In this document: piece by piece, positions 24,366-33,166 of the stretch | Layout of the letters: every line of letters begins with the position of its first letter | Position numbering within the stretch: position 1 is the stretch's first letter | The notes under the pieces: model-generated | The model's database searches: none | What the model saw: the letters and a program-made list of their open reading frames with translations, nothing else | What the model was told of the DNA's origin: nothing | Program-made: the position numbers and the translations under genes | From: Chthonomonas sp035294505 | GTDB lineage: Bacteria > Armatimonadota > Chthonomonadetes > Chthonomonadales > Chthonomonadaceae | Direction of reading: 5' to 3' | DNA: 64,000 bases | Assembly: GCF_035294505.1 (NCBI RefSeq) | Contig: NZ_DATGKU010000163.1 | Location: 1-64,000, forward strand

Positions 24366-25115
24366 ATCTTCTACAGAGGATCGTTCACAACCGGCTATCA
24401 GCAACACGAATTCCCCTCGCAGGGTCATCCCTCGGGCAACGTCCAAAATTTCCGATAGCAGACCGCGGTCTACCCTTTCAAATCTCTTAGTCAGGTCGTT
24501 CGCAAGAGCCGCCAGCCTATCTCCAAAGACCTCTAAAGCCATCTCCAGACTCTCGATGAGGCGATAGGGGCTTTCATAGTAGATAAGGGTATAAGGAGAG
24601 TTTCTATCCGCCTCAAAAAAACGTCGTCGAGGCCCTGCCTTACGCGGAGGAAAACCACGAAAAGTGAAGCTATGACACGGCAACCCCGACAAAACCAGTG
24701 CCATGACGAATGCGGCCGGGCCTGGCACCATCGTGAAGGGTATATTCTCGGTAATAGCCTCTCTGACGAGCAGGTAGCCGGGGTCCGCAATTCCCGGCGT
24801 TCCGGCATCCGTCACCACTGCGATACGCTTCCCTGCCCGAATAAAAGCCAGTATTTGCCTGATAGCCCGTTCCTCATTGTGTTCATGGAGGGAAATCTGT
24901 TGCTTTTCAATAGAATAGCGTTTCAGCAAAAGACCTGTCTTTCGTGTATCCTCGCTGGCAATAATATCGGCGCTTCGCAACGCTCTGAGGGCACGTAAGC
25001 CTATATCCTCTAAATTCCCAATGGGAGTGGCCACCAACACAAGAGGAGGCCACTCCTCTTCAAACAGTTCCTTTGTAGGAGCGGAATACTCCTTTATCCT
25101 CCTCACTTCTCCCAA
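24357..25115 (-). CDS. rsmI: 16S rRNA (cytidine-2'-O) methyltransferase RsmI
   Basis: A tetrapyrrole-methylase-fold enzyme that methylates the ribose of C1402 in 16S rRNA. Motifs are LVATPIGNLEDIGLRALRAL, ASEDTRKTGLLLKRY, VTDAGTPGIADPGYLLV, PGPAAFVMALVLSGLP, FTFRGFPPRK and YESPYRL. The end, with VDRGLLSEIL and GEFVLLIAG, is normal. The start is uncertain: TTG at 25115 has GGAG about 10 nt upstream inside the preceding gene, and the frame is open to a GTG at 25136. It directly follows the SDR gene on the same strand, but the functional link is not obvious. Confidence 0.92.
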   Translation of the reverse strand: MGEVRRIKEYSAPTKELFEEEWPPLVLVATPIGNLEDIGLRALRALRSADIIASEDTRKTGLLLKRYSIEKQQISLHEHNEERAIRQILAFIRAGKRIAVVTDAGTPGIADPGYLLVREAITENIPFTMVPGPAAFVMALVLSGLPCHSFTFRGFPPRKAGPRRRFFEADRNSPYTLIYYESPYRLIESLEMALEVFGDRLAALANDLTKRFERVDRGLLSEILDVARGMTLRGEFVLLIAGCERSSVEDRL

Positions 25116-25116
25116 G

Positions 25117-25908
25117 TTAGCGCATCTCCTGACCACCGGTAACGTTGATCGCCTGCCCTGTCATATAACTGGCCTCATCCGAAGCCAAGAAAACAACAAC
25201 ATTACATACATCATCATAAGTGCATCCTCGCCCTAAAGGCACCTGCGCTTCGTACTTGAGGCGTACCTCCTCCTTGGTGAGGCCTTGCGTGCGGGCATAT
25301 TGCTCATAAAGACTTTCCTGCCACAAGGTGCCATCTAAAAGGTTGCCGGGGCACACTGCATTCACGCGCACCCCATAAGGCGCTAGATCAAGAGCAATTG
25401 ACTGAGTTAGCCCTATTCCTCCAAACTTACTTGCAGAATAAGCGCTATTGCGAAAACTCCCCTTCTTGCCCGATTTTGAGTTAATTTGTATAATATTCCC
25501 CTTCCGTTGCTTTACCATGACCCTTGCCGCCGCACGGGCACATAAAAAATAGCCAAATAGATTCACATCAATCACCCTTCGCCAGGCCTCGGCAGGGAAT
25601 TCGGTAATATCGTAGGCGATTAAAATGCCGGCGTTGGCCACGAGGAGGTCCAGCGCACCAAACCTCCGAACGGTCTCCTGCGTCATCCCCTCTACCTGCT
25701 CCTCGTTCGTGACATCTACCTGCAGCGCCAACGTCTCGGCTCCCGTAGCCCGAGTTATCTCCTCCGCCGTCTCATGGGCTTTCTCAATTTTTACATCGGC
25801 AATGGTGATGGCACGACAGCCCTCCCGCGCAAGACGGTGAGCAATTGCTTCTCCCAAACCCTGTGCGCCACCGGTAACAATGGCTACCTGATCTTTCAAA
25901 CGCTCCAT
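25117..25908 (-). CDS. Short-chain dehydrogenase, sorbitol-6-phosphate 2-dehydrogenase (SrlD)-like
   Basis: 263 residues. Classical SDR motifs are present: VTGGAQGLGEAIAHRLA (NAD site), NAGILIAYD, the Ser/Tyr/Lys active site in INSKSGKKGSFRNSAYSASK, and a C-terminal TGQAINVTGGQEM. The stretch around the active site (SKFGGIGLTQSIALDLAPYG, GNLLDGTLW, PLGRGCTYDDV) resembles E. coli SrlD, which interconverts sorbitol-6-phosphate and fructose-6-phosphate. No PTS genes are nearby, so a polyol dehydrogenase role is inferred rather than shown. GAGGCG stands 5 nt before the ATG at 25908. Confidence 0.85.
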   Translation of the reverse strand: MERLKDQVAIVTGGAQGLGEAIAHRLAREGCRAITIADVKIEKAHETAEEITRATGAETLALQVDVTNEEQVEGMTQETVRRFGALDLLVANAGILIAYDITEFPAEAWRRVIDVNLFGYFLCARAAARVMVKQRKGNIIQINSKSGKKGSFRNSAYSASKFGGIGLTQSIALDLAPYGVRVNAVCPGNLLDGTLWQESLYEQYARTQGLTKEEVRLKYEAQVPLGRGCTYDDVCNVVVFLASDEASYMTGQAINVTGGQEMR

Positions 25909-26032
25909 TTTTTCGCCTCGCTCCTGAATGGATTTGTACAATGAGAAGGAAATACCCTATATCACGTCGAACTCTAGGTATGTTCTATTATCATATCATA
26001 TACGCCCTAGTCTAACTTCGGAGAAATCCTGA

Positions 26033-28837
26033 ATGCCCCGCTCTACCCTACAACGTCGGCACGCCTTCCTTCTGCTTGCCTCCCTCATCGTCCTGTTCAT
26101 CTCCACTGCGGCGAACGCTAGAGTCAGACTTCGCATGGACGACAAATGGCGATTTCACCTCGGCGATATACCTCTATCCCATGAGGGCATTCCTATCACC
26201 AACTGGCGCTGGACGCAGATAGGTAATAGCCCTCCGAATATCGTGCCTTATCTCTCAAAACACCTGGATGTAACATCATGGCCTACCACGTCTCCCAATC
26301 AGAATACCTTTCATGGCCAATCAGGTTACAATATATATTGGACACTCCTACCGTCTATCCCTTATCACCATCCCCTCTTACACTTCGATAGTATGGGCCA
26401 TGATGTGAGTGTTTTTCTTAATGGTCATTTTCTTTATCATCACTCACAATGGAATGTTCCTTTTAGCGTTCCACTGCCCCGTAAATGGCTCACCGAAAAT
26501 ATAAACAGCCTTCTCGTTCTCCTTCATCGTACCGACGGTATCACCGGCATTGGGAATGTGACACTCTTACCGAACCTAGATCTCCCTGAAGGCCCAGCTC
26601 TCCCAAACTATGACGATCGCGGCTGGCGCATCGTCCATCTGCCGCACGACTTTGTCATTGAGGGGCACTACGATAAAAACGCCGATGGCTCTCATGGATA
26701 TCTGCCGACAAATGTGGCCTGGTACCGAAAGTATTTCTATCTACCTGCCTCAACAAAAGGCAAGAGTATCTGGGTCTACTTCGAAGGCATCTATCGGGAT
26801 AGCCGCTTTTGGCTTAACGGTCACTTTCTTGGTCGCCATCGCAGCGGGTATATTGGAGTACGCTATAATCTGTCGCCCTATCTACACTATGGGGCATGGA
26901 ACACTTTAGCTGTTCGAGTGGATGCGCGAGGCGAAGAAGGGTGGTGGTATGAAGGAGGAGGTATTTATCGCCATGTCTGGCTCACGATTGCCAATCCTAT
27001 TCACATAACTCCATGGGGTGTTTTTGCTATCCCAAAGCTCCCTTCAGCTGATCGAGCAACTCTCACACTGCAAATAGATATCACGAACAATCGGCAAAGC
27101 TCTGTTCCTATCCGCCTTATCGCTTTGGTATTGGACAATACAGGGCAAAAAGTAACGAGCACTTCCACTCACCTCCTACTTCAAGCGGATCACATAACGC
27201 ACACCCAGCAGCAGGTAACTGTCTTACATCCTCATCTTTGGTCTCTCGTTTCACCTTATCTCTATCGAGTTGTATGCATTCTTCAGCAAGATCATCGCAG
27301 GCTCGATGAAGTCAGCACAAACATTGGGATTAGAACAATTGAGTTTCGTCCCAATAGCGGCTTTTACCTCAATGGAAAACCCATTAAAATTAAGGGAACA
27401 TGCAACCATCAAGATTTCGCAGGGTTGGGGAACGCATTGCCAGACAACCTGCAGTGGTGGAGAATAGAACAACTGAAGAAAATGGGTTCCAATGCCTATC
27501 GTACTGCCCATGATCCGCAAGATGAATCGTTGCTCGATGCTTGCGATCATCTTGGAATGCTCGTTATGGATGAAAACCGCCATCTGGGTGCTGTCTACAC
27601 TCCCAAAACCCTCCCTGATGCCCCCTACTCGAATCTATCCGATCTAGCAGACATGATTCGTCGAGATCGTAACCATTCTTGCATCATCATGTGGTCTATG
27701 TGCAATGAAGAGCCGCTCCAGGGCACCCCTGAAGGCGCACGCCTCTTTGAAGCTATGAAGAAAGTGGTTCAATCTTTAGATCCTACACGCCCTATTACAT
27801 GTGCCATGAATGGTGGTTGGGGTCGTGGCATTACCCTAGTGGAAGACCTTCAAGGAGGCAATTACCACCCCCAAGACTACGATTGGTTCCACAAACAGTT
27901 TCCAGATAAACCATTCTTCGCTAGCGAGTCGGCTAGCACGGTGTGCGATAGAAGCATCTACACAAACGACCCTCAAAAGGGCTACGTCGCTGCCTATGAC
28001 CTTTACGCGCCTCCATGGGCACAAACAGCCGAAGTGGCTTGGAAGGCAGTTGTAACGCGTCCTTTCGTTGCAGGCTGTTTCGTCTGGACCGGCTTTGACT
28101 ATCGGGGCAAACCTATCCCCTACTGGTGGCCCTGCATCAATGCTCACTTTGGCATTATGGACATGTGTGGATTTCCAAAAGATAACTACTATTATTATAA
28201 AGCATGGTGGGGGGATAAACCGCTCGTCCATATCCTCCCCCATTGGAACTGGCCGGGATATGAGGGGAAGGGCGTCGGCCTTAAAGGAAAACCCATCACG
28301 GTATGGTGCTATAGTAATGCGAGTGAAGTAGAACTGTTTCTGAATGGCCAGAGCCTAGGCAAAAAACCCATGCCTACATGGGGACATGTGGAGTGGAACG
28401 TGCCCTACCAACCGGGCAAACTTGAAGCGAAGGCCTACGATGAAGCCGGTAAGGTGGTTGCCACCGATGTTGTCGAGACAACAGGCCCTCCAGCTGCCCT
28501 GCATCTTTCCACAAACCTCACAACTCTTCCTGCCGATGGGGAAGAGGTGGCTCTCATCGAAGTAGATATTGTGGACGCACAAGGCAGAATAGTCCCCACA
28601 GCCGATAATCTCGTGCATTTCCAAGTGACGGGAGCAGGCGAAATCGCCGGTGTGGGAAATGGGGATCCAAGCTGTCATCAACCCAATATTGCCAATTATC
28701 GCAATGCCTTCAATGGCAAATGCCTGCTCATTATACGCGCTGGCGAACATCCTGGCCTCATTCGTATCCGAGCTATATCGAATGGTCTCTCATCGGCAAG
28801 CATCACACTTAAAACGATTCCGTCATCCTTGAAATAA
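26033..28837 (+). CDS. Exported GH2-family glycoside hydrolase (beta-galactosidase/beta-glucuronidase type)
   Basis: 934 residues with a signal peptide (HAFLLLASLIVLFISTAANA). Domain order: GH2 sugar-binding domain (WRIVHLPHDFVIEG, WYRKYFYLP, GRHRSGYIGVRYNL), Ig-like domain, TIM barrel, DUF4982-like domain (KPITVWCYSNASEVELFLNG) and a C-terminal Ig-like domain. The acid/base Glu559 is in MWSMCNEEP and the nucleophile Glu632 is in FFASESAS. Near residues 743-750 the loop before KPITVW contains an extra GKGVGLK, the same 21-bp unit repeated in galM downstream. GGAG lies 9 nt before the ATG. It is followed by galM after 27 nt, so a galactoside substrate is plausible. Confidence 0.9.
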   Translation: MPRSTLQRRHAFLLLASLIVLFISTAANARVRLRMDDKWRFHLGDIPLSHEGIPITNWRWTQIGNSPPNIVPYLSKHLDVTSWPTTSPNQNTFHGQSGYNIYWTLLPSIPYHHPLLHFDSMGHDVSVFLNGHFLYHHSQWNVPFSVPLPRKWLTENINSLLVLLHRTDGITGIGNVTLLPNLDLPEGPALPNYDDRGWRIVHLPHDFVIEGHYDKNADGSHGYLPTNVAWYRKYFYLPASTKGKSIWVYFEGIYRDSRFWLNGHFLGRHRSGYIGVRYNLSPYLHYGAWNTLAVRVDARGEEGWWYEGGGIYRHVWLTIANPIHITPWGVFAIPKLPSADRATLTLQIDITNNRQSSVPIRLIALVLDNTGQKVTSTSTHLLLQADHITHTQQQVTVLHPHLWSLVSPYLYRVVCILQQDHRRLDEVSTNIGIRTIEFRPNSGFYLNGKPIKIKGTCNHQDFAGLGNALPDNLQWWRIEQLKKMGSNAYRTAHDPQDESLLDACDHLGMLVMDENRHLGAVYTPKTLPDAPYSNLSDLADMIRRDRNHSCIIMWSMCNEEPLQGTPEGARLFEAMKKVVQSLDPTRPITCAMNGGWGRGITLVEDLQGGNYHPQDYDWFHKQFPDKPFFASESASTVCDRSIYTNDPQKGYVAAYDLYAPPWAQTAEVAWKAVVTRPFVAGCFVWTGFDYRGKPIPYWWPCINAHFGIMDMCGFPKDNYYYYKAWWGDKPLVHILPHWNWPGYEGKGVGLKGKPITVWCYSNASEVELFLNGQSLGKKPMPTWGHVEWNVPYQPGKLEAKAYDEAGKVVATDVVETTGPPAALHLSTNLTTLPADGEEVALIEVDIVDAQGRIVPTADNLVHFQVTGAGEIAGVGNGDPSCHQPNIANYRNAFNGKCLLIIRAGEHPGLIRIRAISNGLSSASITLKTIPSSLK
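28262..28282 (+). repeat. Single in-frame copy of the 21-bp GKGVGL-coding repeat inside the GH2 gene
   Basis: The 21 bases are identical to units in the galM tandem array about 620 bp downstream. Without one 7-codon unit the protein would read EGKPITVW, the ordinary GH2 form. This suggests an in-frame insertion. Confidence 0.85.
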
Positions 28838-28864
28838 TCTGGCAAAATGCAATAGGAGGGTAAG

Positions 28865-29995
28865 TTGATTCAACAGGAGATATTTGGAAAACTTCGTATT
28901 GAGGGGAAGGGCGTCGGCCTTGAGGGGGAGGGCGTCGGCCTTGAGGGGAAGGGCGTCGGCCTTGAGGGGAAGGGCGTCGGCCTTGAGGAACCTGTCTTTA
29001 TTTTTACGCTAACCAACTCTCGTGGCTCCATCGCTCGCGTCACGAACTACGGAGCCATTCTGACCTCCCTGGCCGTACCCGATCGCGAGGGGAACATCGG
29101 TGAGGTCACCCTCGGCTTCAATCGGTTAGAGGGCTATCTCGCCCCACACCCCCACTTCGGTGCAACCATCGGGCGGGTTGCTAACCGCATCTCCAATGCA
29201 GAGTTCACTCTCCATGGCAGACAGTATGTCTTAGCGGCCAACCACGGCGCACATACCCTTCACGGCGGCAAACAGGGGTTTGATAAGCAGCTTTGGCATG
29301 CAACTCCGCAACCGGCCAAAAACGCTGTTACCTTCTCCCGCCTCAGCCCAGATGGAGAAGAGGGGTTTCCGGGTAATCTTCAACTAGCGGTTACGTTTAC
29401 CCTTACCGAAGACAACGCTCTTCGCCTTGACTATTTGGCCACAACCGACTTAGATACCCCCGTTAACCTCACAAATCACACCTATTTTAACCTATCGGGG
29501 GAAGGCGATATCCTTGATCATGAGCTTATGCTCAACGCCCATCTCTACACACCTACTAACGACGAGCTTATCCCAACAGGAGAAATCTGGGGCGTTAGGA
29601 ATACTCCTCTCGACTTTACTCAACCTACTGCAATCGGTAGGCGTATTCATGAACTCCCCGAGGCTATCGGAGGATATGACCATAACTTCATCCTTCATAA
29701 ACCGAACGAAGCTGCCATGGCTCTCACCTTCATGGCACGAGTCTACGCTCCGAAAACAGGTCGTATTATGGAAGCCTATACAACCGAGCCTGGGGTACAG
29801 CTCTACACGATGAATCGCATTCCCGACAGCCTATCTAGCCGGGAAGGAAAGCCCTATCCCCCTCATGCGGCGTTCTGCCTAGAAGCTCAGCATTTTCCCG
29901 ACTCGCTGCATCATGCACACTTTCCATCAATTCTACTAACACCGAACACTACCTACCGTCAAACAACGATATACCAGTTTAAAACAGACCGTTAG
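28865..29995 (+). CDS. galM: Aldose 1-epimerase with an inserted heptad array
   Basis: 376 residues. Galactose mutarotase interconverts alpha and beta anomers. Motifs are ITS-type NYGAILTSLAVPDREG, FGATIGRVANRI, NHGAHTLHGG, SPDGEEGFPG, LTNHTYFNLSG (catalytic His) and EPGVQLYTMN. It starts with TTG at 28865, with AGGAGG 5 nt upstream. Between FGKLRIE and EPVFIFTL, where relatives continue directly, four heptads of the form GKGVGLE (one GEGVGLE) are inserted. They lie in the first strand region near residues 14-41. The gene follows the GH2 gene by 27 nt and probably processes sugar it releases. Confidence 0.92.
   Translation: MIQQEIFGKLRIEGKGVGLEGEGVGLEGKGVGLEGKGVGLEEPVFIFTLTNSRGSIARVTNYGAILTSLAVPDREGNIGEVTLGFNRLEGYLAPHPHFGATIGRVANRISNAEFTLHGRQYVLAANHGAHTLHGGKQGFDKQLWHATPQPAKNAVTFSRLSPDGEEGFPGNLQLAVTFTLTEDNALRLDYLATTDLDTPVNLTNHTYFNLSGEGDILDHELMLNAHLYTPTNDELIPTGEIWGVRNTPLDFTQPTAIGRRIHELPEAIGGYDHNFILHKPNEAAMALTFMARVYAPKTGRIMEAYTTEPGVQLYTMNRIPDSLSSREGKPYPPHAAFCLEAQHFPDSLHHAHFPSILLTPNTTYRQTTIYQFKTDR
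28901..28984 (+). repeat. Four tandem 21-bp repeats in the 5' part of galM
   Basis: Units at 28901-28921, 28922-28942, 28943-28963 and 28964-28984 each encode EGKGVGL, with EGEGVGL in unit 2 (one A to G change). Otherwise they are identical. Each unit contains a 15-nt imperfect palindrome (AAGG...CCTT with CG-T-CG at its centre). A partial fifth start (GAGG) follows. Confidence 0.95.
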
Positions 29996-30003
29996 ACCCT
30001 TTT

Positions 30004-31722
30004 TTAAAGCAGTAAACGCATAAGCTCTTCTTCAGCTGCCTTCGTCCAAAATTTACCATCTTCTAACCTATCATACACAGAAGGCAGCACACTTTTCAAA
30101 TCGGGCAAGGCAGTTAGCGGCAATTGGTGAATGTGAGGAAAAATAAGGGTCTTTCCAGGAAATTTTCCTTCCTTCACGGCCTGAAGACCATCGCGCGCTG
30201 CTTCCATCCCCCCAATTGCCGCTAAGGACGCATTTGTGTTGAGATCACCTTGCTCTACACGTGCCAACGTATCCCGCATGGCGGCTAGGGAGGAACCACT
30301 GCTGCCGATCAATCGGCAACCATCCCGCACAATGCGCTCACAAGGAACTTCTACTTTCGTTCCTCTGGCGACCCCAGCAAAGATATTAAACCAACCTCCT
30401 TTTGCGAGAAGCGTTATGGCCGCTTCTATCGCAGCCGGATCAGCTACCATGCTAACGATGTCATCGAATGCCCGGCCACGAGTCAGTTTTATCAGCATTT
30501 CAGCCTGCTGGTCGAAACTCATTCCCCGCACATTGCGCGTAATCAACTCTATCTTGCGCTGTCTAGCTAAGCCCCCAAAGCGCTCATTCAAGCTGGCCAA
30601 CCTGTCATCATGCCTATCGGTTACAACGATAAGCTCAGGAGGTTCGCGCAACTGTAATGCCCGTTGAACGTGCATTTGCCCCATAGGCCCTGCAGCTCCG
30701 ATAAACCAGGCGCATCCTCCTGCACGCAATTCGGCTGTACGCGATTCTTGGTAAGCGTCCACCAGCTTATTTCCCTTCACACCCACATAAAAGCGACGGT
30801 TATAATGAACTCGTCCGATGTCAATGGCAATTTTCGACGGCAAAGGCTCGGTTAATGCAAGGATCACCACACCATCATCGGCCGGCATATCACAAACTTT
30901 CTCTACGACCTGGGCATCCCAACGACCGGTAATCACAATATCATCAAAGTTTTCGATGCTGCCATTTATCAGATCGCATACAGACAGCTGGGTCATCTTT
31001 ACACTAGCTGCCTCCAACTGCCGCACGATAGAGGTAATATCGAGTCCCTCACAAGCTACAAGAACGATTTCCCTCAGGTTCGCTCCACAGAACATCTCCA
31101 CCAGCTCAACGTTCTCGCCACCTTCCCCAACAACAAGCAGAAAGCGGCCTCCCGGCTTAGGATGTGAGCGATGAGCGATCGCATAGGACGCGACCACACA
31201 GGCCCAAGGCTCTACCAATGCGGCCTCTACATAGCCTGTTGTATCCTGAATTGGCAATAGATAGCAACCCTCATCCCCCTCGATCAACTCTCGTGGAATG
31301 ATACCGTACTCAGACAAGCCTCCGCGAAACACATAGCCATAGGCCATAGACTTGCCCTTATAAAACACGTCGGCTTGGATAACGTAGCGCTCTCCACGTT
31401 TGAATCGTCCTTCCAGATCGGCCCCCACCTCTACCACGGTACAGCACACCTCGTGCCCTAGCGTCACCGGCTCTTTGGTAAGGTCACGCCCGATCAGCCG
31501 CGGATGCTGCTCGCCAAGCGCAACTACCTTTGTGTCGGAATAACATAGGCCACAAGCATCATGACGTACTAACAGCTCATACGTGCCACATTTCGGCGTC
31601 TCCTCCACTTCGGGCGCTCCATTTCGTCCAAAGTTCTCGAAGCCTGCCCCATACAAATTCCATCGGAACATCTCCGTAGGAACAGCCCCTACAGCCTTTC
31701 GATACTGTTCTAACTTATCCAT
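30004..31722 (-). CDS. Double-length zinc-type medium-chain dehydrogenase (SorE/YggP-like) with two Rossmann regions
   Basis: 572 residues, where ordinary MDR enzymes have about 350-420. The N-terminal GroES-like domain (about 30-185) has catalytic-zinc motifs CGLCYSD (Cys57) and VTLGHEV (His90, Glu91), plus EPWACV (Glu171). A first Rossmann-like region (about 193-320) has FLLVVGEGGENVE in place of a standard GxGxxG. A second (about 336-480) has WFIGAAGPMGQMHVQRA and VTDRHDDRL. The layout recalls L-sorbose-1-phosphate reductase relatives with a duplicated coenzyme domain. The ATG at 31722 overlaps the rdgB stop by one base (TGATG). The substrate is probably a polyol or sugar derivative (inference). 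Confidence 0.75.
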   Translation of the reverse strand: MDKLEQYRKAVGAVPTEMFRWNLYGAGFENFGRNGAPEVEETPKCGTYELLVRHDACGLCYSDTKVVALGEQHPRLIGRDLTKEPVTLGHEVCCTVVEVGADLEGRFKRGERYVIQADVFYKGKSMAYGYVFRGGLSEYGIIPRELIEGDEGCYLLPIQDTTGYVEAALVEPWACVVASYAIAHRSHPKPGGRFLLVVGEGGENVELVEMFCGANLREIVLVACEGLDITSIVRQLEAASVKMTQLSVCDLINGSIENFDDIVITGRWDAQVVEKVCDMPADDGVVILALTEPLPSKIAIDIGRVHYNRRFYVGVKGNKLVDAYQESRTAELRAGGCAWFIGAAGPMGQMHVQRALQLREPPELIVVTDRHDDRLASLNERFGGLARQRKIELITRNVRGMSFDQQAEMLIKLTRGRAFDDIVSMVADPAAIEAAITLLAKGGWFNIFAGVARGTKVEVPCERIVRDGCRLIGSSGSSLAAMRDTLARVEQGDLNTNASLAAIGGMEAARDGLQAVKEGKFPGKTLIFPHIHQLPLTALPDLKSVLPSVYDRLEDGKFWTKAAEEELMRLLL

Positions 31723-32345
31723 CAGCACTCTCTCGAATCGAGTTGAAATAGGCTTCTTAGAATCGGGATCACACCTCGTAAGGCCACCCCACGATGACTT
31801 ATGCGATGCTTCTCGTCGGGCGTCAGTTCTGCCATGTGCCTGCCAAGTTGCGGTAGATAAAAAATCGGATCATATCCAAATCCATAGTGACCACGTTTTT
31901 CATGAGCCACTAACCCCTCACAACTTCCTTCACTAACGAACTCTTGTCCATCAGGAGTTGCGACCACCACGACACATTGAAAACGACAGGTGCGCCTTTC
32001 ATCAGGGACATGGCGCATGATCTCGAGAATTTTGTCCATCTTTTCGTCAAAGGAGGTATCGGCTCCTAAAAAACGATGCGAGTGAACGCCGGGTGCCCCA
32101 TCCAACGCATCAATCACCAACCCTCCATCATCTGCAATGGCAACTCTTCTTGCATGTTTCGCTGCGGCGACCGCTTTCAAACGGGCATTCTCATAAAACG
32201 TCTCCCCAGTCTCTTCAACCATAGGCATCGGCTCGATGTCGCTTAGGGTCAACAACGTCAATTCAGGGCAATACGCCCCAAGAATCTGAAGCATCTCCCG
32301 CCCCTTCTTCGGGTTCGTGGTCGCAACAAGTAACTCCTTCTTCAT
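31722..32345 (-). CDS. rdgB: XTP/dITP diphosphatase (RdgB/HAM1)
   Basis: 207 residues. The enzyme removes non-canonical purine nucleotides (dITP, XTP) by hydrolysis to the monophosphate. Motifs are LLVATTNPKKGREM, TGETFYENARLKA, AIADDGGLVIDALDGAPG, EGSCEG, GHYGFGYDPIFY and ELTPDEKHRISHRG. It lies 3 nt downstream of rph on the same strand, a common bacterial rph-rdgB pair, and its stop is coupled to the dehydrogenase start. Confidence 0.95.
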   Translation of the reverse strand: MKKELLVATTNPKKGREMLQILGAYCPELTLLTLSDIEPMPMVEETGETFYENARLKAVAAAKHARRVAIADDGGLVIDALDGAPGVHSHRFLGADTSFDEKMDKILEIMRHVPDERRTCRFQCVVVVATPDGQEFVSEGSCEGLVAHEKRGHYGFGYDPIFYLPQLGRHMAELTPDEKHRISHRGVALRGVIPILRSLFQLDSREC

Positions 32346-32348
32346 AGC

Positions 32349-33074
32349 CTACAGAATCCCTTCGAGTGCCGCACGTTGCAGCTTGAAAAGTTGCTCCAGC
32401 CCCACCTGCGCGAGATCGAGAAGACGCAAAAGGCGATTCCGATCAAACGGTGTCGTCTCGGCTGTCCCCTGTATCTCAACATAACGGCCCTTGTCGGTCA
32501 TTACCACATTCATATCCACGGCACAACGATGGTCCTCTTCATAGCAGAGATCAAGCAACTCATCACTTCCAACCACACCTACACTTACCGCGGCCACCAT
32601 TCCTGTCAGGGGCATTCTTGCAATAACACCTTCATTCACTAATTTTCTGCAAGCCTCAGCAAGCGCCACGAAGGAGCCGGTAATGGCGGCACAACGCGTT
32701 CCGCCGTCTGCTTGAAGCACGTCGCAGTCTATCCAGATCGTCCGCTCTTCCAGAACTGGCATCTCAACAACCGCCCTCAAGCTCCTTCCTATCAACCGCT
32801 GAATCTCTACGGTCCTGCCAGATGGTCCATTTCGCCCCTCCCGAGGCGTACGAATGTTAGTCGAGCGTGGCAACATCCCATACTCCGCGGTGACCCACCC
32901 CATCTCTCCTTCGAGTTTTCTAAACGGCGGCAACTTTTCCTCTACCGATGCCGTACAGATTACCTTCGTATTCCCCATCTCGATCAAACACGAACCCTCC
33001 GCGTTGGGCATAAACCCTCGCGTGATCTTCGTCGGTCGCAACTGGGCACTCCCACGTCCATCAAATCGCGGCAT
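32349..33074 (-). CDS. rph: Ribonuclease PH
   Basis: 241 residues. A phosphorolytic 3'-5' exoribonuclease that trims tRNA 3' ends. Motifs are RPTKITRGFMPNAEGS, VICTASVEEKLP, GWVTAEYGMLPRSTNIR, GRTVEIQRLIGRSLRAV, IDCDVLQADGGTRCAAITG and VEIQGTAETTPF. AGGAAGG lies about 7 nt before the ATG. It is first of a minus-strand rph-rdgB-dehydrogenase unit and divergent from amtB. Confidence 0.95.
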   Translation of the reverse strand: MPRFDGRGSAQLRPTKITRGFMPNAEGSCLIEMGNTKVICTASVEEKLPPFRKLEGEMGWVTAEYGMLPRSTNIRTPREGRNGPSGRTVEIQRLIGRSLRAVVEMPVLEERTIWIDCDVLQADGGTRCAAITGSFVALAEACRKLVNEGVIARMPLTGMVAAVSVGVVGSDELLDLCYEEDHRCAVDMNVVMTDKGRYVEIQGTAETTPFDRNRLLRLLDLAQVGLEQLFKLQRAALEGIL

Positions 33075-33166
33075 AGGCGTTCCTTCCTCGCTTCAATTTT
33101 TTCTCTGCCTATCTTACCCGCTATCTCATGATTCTGCTTGCACTACGTCAGCATCGAATTTAGATA

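Noticed and set aside
28901..28984. The 21-bp array as a CRISPR or a sequencing artefact
   Set aside because: There are no spacers between units, so it is not CRISPR. Unit 2 differs by one base and another unit lies in the upstream gene, which argues against a simple assembly artefact.
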